From NCBI GenBank assembly GCA_017517845.1, contig JAFWXW010000017.1:1-36636 (forward strand): a DNA stretch of 36,636 bases, given 5' to 3'. This DNA is from Paludibacteraceae bacterium (GTDB lineage Bacteria > Bacteroidota > Bacteroidia > Bacteroidales > Paludibacteraceae). The position numbers and the translations under genes were made by a program. How positions within the stretch are numbered: the first letter of the stretch is position 1; every line of letters starts with the position of its first letter. Under the pieces are notes generated by a model, which saw only the letters and a program-made list of their open reading frames with translations, ran no database searches and was not told the DNA's origin. This document shows, one piece after another, positions 34,498 through 36,636 of this stretch.

Positions 34498-34571
34498 GGC
34501 TGCATAGCTCAACTGAATAGAGCGTCACACTACGGATGTGAAGGTTACAGGTTTGAATCCTGTTGCGGTCA
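34498..34571 (+). tRNA. tRNA-Arg (anticodon ACG)
   Basis: The acceptor GGCTGCA pairs with TGCGGTC, with two G-T wobbles (2-71 and 4-69). D stem GCTC/GAGC. Anticodon stem TCACA/TGTGA encloses CTACGGA, anticodon ACG. T stem ACAGG/CCTGT. Discriminator A, no encoded CCA. Position 19 is A (34516) instead of the near-universal G, and position 56 is T (34554) instead of C, so the tertiary pair is A-U; 15-48 is also A-U. Confidence 0.85.
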
Positions 34572-34572
34572 C

Positions 34573-34607
34573 AAAAACGGAATCTTCAAAAAAGGTTCCG
34601 TTTTTTA
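34573..34607 (+). terminator. Intrinsic terminator of tRNA-Arg
   Basis: AAAAACGGAA (34573-34582) pairs with TTCCGTTTTT (34596-34605) and ends in a T-run directly after the tRNA. Confidence 0.8.
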
Positions 34608-34632
34608 TTTATATTTCCAAGGGTGAGACTAC

Positions 34633-34670
34633 ATTTTGGACAGGGTGGACATTTTGGCAACAGAGTGGAC
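34633..34670 (+). repeat. Two imperfect tandem copies of an ATTTTGG...GTGGAC unit
   Basis: ATTTTGGACAGGGTGGAC is followed directly by a 20-nt version with two extra bases, ATTTTGGCAACAGAGTGGAC. They lie in the gap between tRNA-Arg and the GH13 lipoprotein. They may be remnants of an insertion-sequence end; no transposase remains. Confidence 0.45.
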
Positions 34671-34690
34671 ACAGAGAAGACATTAGAAGC

Positions 34691-34726
34691 AAAATAAAAG
34701 GGCGATTTCACTTAAGAAACCGCCCT
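34691..34726 (-). terminator. Terminator of the GH13 lipoprotein gene
   Basis: On the minus strand GGGCG and TTTC pair with GAAA and CGCCC around a 6-nt loop, with one mismatch, followed by TTTTATTTT. It may also work in the opposite direction. Confidence 0.7.
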
Positions 34727-34745
34727 ATTTTATACCCTATTTAGG

Positions 34746-36089
34746 TTATTTTGTAAGCAATAGAAAATCCCATGCTGCCAAGTTTAATTCTGCTGGTACT
34801 AATACTTTTTCTTTTGTAAAGTAATTTTCAAATTCACCTTCTGGAGCATTTTCAGTGAAATGGAAAGAAACTTCATCTTTACTAATATTGCCTATATACA
34901 ATATTTCTTCATTATCTAATATTCTGCTTACTACTAATACATTTTCATTATTAGTTTCATAAACCTTAACTTCGCCACCTTGTTCACCTGCTCTTAAAGC
35001 TTTAGAATTATGTTTTAAGTCATTTAGTGATTTATAAAATGCGTACCATTCATTCTTTTCTTTTACAGGAGGAGTATCTTTTACAAAGAACTCTAATCTA
35101 CGATTCATACCCACTTCTTGACCTGTATAAATAAGTGGCATACCTGGCCAAACGTATGTCAAAGTAGCAAATGATTTAACAGCTGCACCATAACGTTCAA
35201 ACTCAGTTCCATCCCATGTATTACGGTCATGGTTAGTAACATGATTCATATAATAAGCATCACGAGCCAAATCTGAAGTTTGTTTAACTACTAAATCCTT
35301 TAAGTCTGATACTTTATTAGTACCTTTACAGATATTATCTAGCATAAATAATAAAGGCCAATTATAAACCATATCAAATGCTTTATCTGTTAGTTCTTTT
35401 TCTGTTGCCTCAGCAAGCATAAACACTGGTTTTACTTTATCCAATTCTTCACGTGCTGTATCCCAGAAATCTACTGGCACTAAGAAAGCTACGTCGCAAC
35501 GAAATCCATCTATATCCATTTCTTTGACCCAGAATTTCATTGCTTCTATCATACCTGCACGCATTTCCTTGTTGTCATAATCAAGAGAATATGTATCTGT
35601 CCAATCCCAAGGACTAACAAATTTTCCTCCTTCATATTCATACCAACTTGGATGTTGTTCTATCCAGACATTGTCGCAACCTGTATGATTTGCCACCCAG
35701 TCTAGAATCACCTTCATACCCAAAGCATGAGCCTCTTTTACCATATTTTTAAAATCTTCAAGAGTACCAAACTCTGGATTTAAAGCCATATAGTCTTGAA
35801 CAGCATAATAACTTCCTAGTTCGCCTTTTCTATTAAGCTCAGAAATTGGATTTACAGGCATAAACCAAAGAATATCAACTCCAAGTTCTTTTAAATATGG
35901 AAGATATTCTACAAAGGCATTAATGGTTCCTTCTTCTGTATACTGTCTTAAATTCACCTCATAAATCACTGCATTACGGGTAAATTCATCTTTTTTTGTT
36001 CCTGTTGACTCACAGTTTTTAGTGCAACAAGAAAAACATATCAATGCACTAAGCGACATTAATATCAAGTTTAGGACTCTGTTTCTCAT
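34746..36089 (-). CDS. GH13 alpha-amylase family lipoprotein
   Basis: 447 residues with an N-terminal hydrophobic signal ending in FSCC (Cys21/22), so probably a lipoprotein. The GH13 barrel starts almost at once: AVIYEVNLRQY, then WFMPVNPI, DWVANHTG (130-137), GFRCD with nucleophile Asp199, LAEATE with acid/base Glu227, and TNHD with Asp288. A short beta domain closes the protein. It probably hydrolyses alpha-glucans or malto-oligosaccharides; SusG-like surface placement is possible, but no SusC/SusD pair is in the window. It has its own promoter and terminator. It is a second GH13 enzyme besides the T9SS-linked one, and much smaller. Confidence 0.9.
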   Translation of the reverse strand: MRNRVLNLILMSLSALICFSCCTKNCESTGTKKDEFTRNAVIYEVNLRQYTEEGTINAFVEYLPYLKELGVDILWFMPVNPISELNRKGELGSYYAVQDYMALNPEFGTLEDFKNMVKEAHALGMKVILDWVANHTGCDNVWIEQHPSWYEYEGGKFVSPWDWTDTYSLDYDNKEMRAGMIEAMKFWVKEMDIDGFRCDVAFLVPVDFWDTAREELDKVKPVFMLAEATEKELTDKAFDMVYNWPLLFMLDNICKGTNKVSDLKDLVVKQTSDLARDAYYMNHVTNHDRNTWDGTEFERYGAAVKSFATLTYVWPGMPLIYTGQEVGMNRRLEFFVKDTPPVKEKNEWYAFYKSLNDLKHNSKALRAGEQGGEVKVYETNNENVLVVSRILDNEEILYIGNISKDEVSFHFTENAPEGEFENYFTKEKVLVPAELNLAAWDFLLLTK

Positions 36090-36116
36090 ATTGATTTAAT
36101 TTTATTGTTATAATTG

Positions 36117-36147
36117 CAAAATTATCTTGTTCAAAAAAAATATGCAA
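36117..36147 (-). promoter_or_regulatory. Bacteroidota promoter for the GH13 lipoprotein
   Basis: On the minus strand TAATTTTG (36124-36117) matches TAnnTTTG and TTG (36147-36145) lies 20 nt upstream; the start codon is 28 nt downstream. Confidence 0.6.
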
Positions 36148-36170
36148 TACTGATTTATAACCATATTTGC

Positions 36171-36636
36171 TTACAAAAGCCTCATGGATATAGCAGCTGT
36201 TAGTGCCTCCACAGAATTTCCTACACTTAATCGTTCAAGAATATTTTGTCGATGCCTGTTAACGGTATGTACACTGATACCCAATATATCGGCAATTTGT
36301 TTGCTTGCTTTTCCTTCTTTAATAAGCAAGAGTATTTCTTTTTCGCGCTCTGTCAAAATTTGTTTTTTCTTGTCGGAAAAAGAATAACTAATGATATTGC
36401 CAGAGTGGTTATTCATTATTTGAGGATTGATACCGCCGATAATCTCTTGGCACGAAGACAAGTCATAGCAACACAAAATCAACCATATTTTTCCAGCTGG
36501 CGAATGTCTCATTATTTGCGTACTGTTGTCAAAAACACGATAACACCCATTATCATCTTTGATTCTAATGCGACAAGTTGCCTTATATTGCAATTTTTCA
36601 TTTGCAGGCAGTTGATTTACAAACTTGAAAAATTCA
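36171..36636 (-). CDS. LuxR-family transcriptional regulator with PAS-like region, N-terminus beyond right edge
   Basis: The frame stays open to the right edge, so the start lies outside the window; a TTG at 36593 is not a convincing start. About 155 residues are visible. The first part (NEKLQYKATCRIRIKDDNGCYRVFDNST, split over two strands, then GKIWLILCCYD) resembles the last strands of a PAS sensor fold. The last 65 residues are a LuxR/GerE helix-turn-helix: LTEREKEILLLIKEGKASKQ, IADILGISVHTVNRHRQNIL. It would bind DNA in response to an unknown signal. It lies upstream of, and on the same strand as, the GH13 lipoprotein, and could regulate it; that link is a guess. Confidence 0.85.
   Translation of the reverse strand, partial: EFFKFVNQLPANEKLQYKATCRIRIKDDNGCYRVFDNSTQIMRHSPAGKIWLILCCYDLSSCQEIIGGINPQIMNNHSGNIISYSFSDKKKQILTEREKEILLLIKEGKASKQIADILGISVHTVNRHRQNILERLSVGNSVEALTAAISMRLL

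Overview
The window comes from a low-GC member of the Bacteroidota, most likely order Bacteroidales. The reasons are the recurrent Bacteroidota-type promoter (TAnnTTTG at -7, with TTG or TTTG about 20 nt upstream), the fused SecDF, the ftsX-DUF3098-uppP-truB-queA gene order, DUF5103 and TIGR02757/DUF2400 proteins, many Bacteroidota-type lipoproteins, and type IX secretion (T9SS) features. No phage, transposase, integrase or CRISPR array was found. Family or genus cannot be fixed from this sequence alone.

Layout. (1) 1-2543, minus: the N-terminal 847 codons of a large secreted protein of exact 69-residue InlB/Listeria-Bacteroides-type repeats, running off the left edge. (2) 2641-2976, minus: a strong promoter and an intrinsic terminator bracket about 300 nt that looks like a structured non-coding RNA. 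(3) 3061-4990, minus: a standalone LPD3-like protein and a metallo-beta-lactamase-fold hydrolase. (4) 5089-13878, plus: pnp with a one-base frameshift, tRNA-Pro(GGG), a YfhO membrane protein, then ftsX, DUF3098, uppP, truB and queA. (5) 13984-20855, plus: secDF, then a secreted GH13 amylase with a T9SS sorting domain and a SUMF1-fold lipoprotein. (6) 20894-21844, minus: a radical SAM/SPASM protein. (7) 22058-25554, plus: a TPR lipoprotein, a DUF6242-like lipoprotein and coaD. (8) 25767-27498, minus: aroA and rpiB. (9) 27701-34571, plus: pckA, a DUF2400 protein, the DUF5103 T9SS plug-like protein, an OmpR-type response regulator, htpG behind a consensus sigma-54 promoter, and tRNA-Arg(ACG). (10) 34746-36636, minus: a GH13 lipoprotein and a LuxR-type regulator cut by the right edge.

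How the genes fit together. Most are core housekeeping: RNA turnover, tRNA modification, protein export, cell-wall lipid recycling, CoA, aromatic and central carbon metabolism. Two alpha-amylase family enzymes, one aimed at the T9SS and one a lipoprotein, point to use of alpha-glucans at the cell surface. A T9SS plug homologue and a T9SS-type C-terminal domain in the same window show that the organism uses that system.

The most unusual signals are non-coding: the sigma-54 promoter before htpG, the candidate 300-nt RNA, heptamer (TTAGGAG/TAACTCC) arrays that abut or contain stop codons, two long imperfect palindromes between genes, and a tRNA-Arg in which the 19-56 tertiary pair appears swapped from G-C to A-U. 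The pnp frameshift is a one-base event that may be an assembly error.
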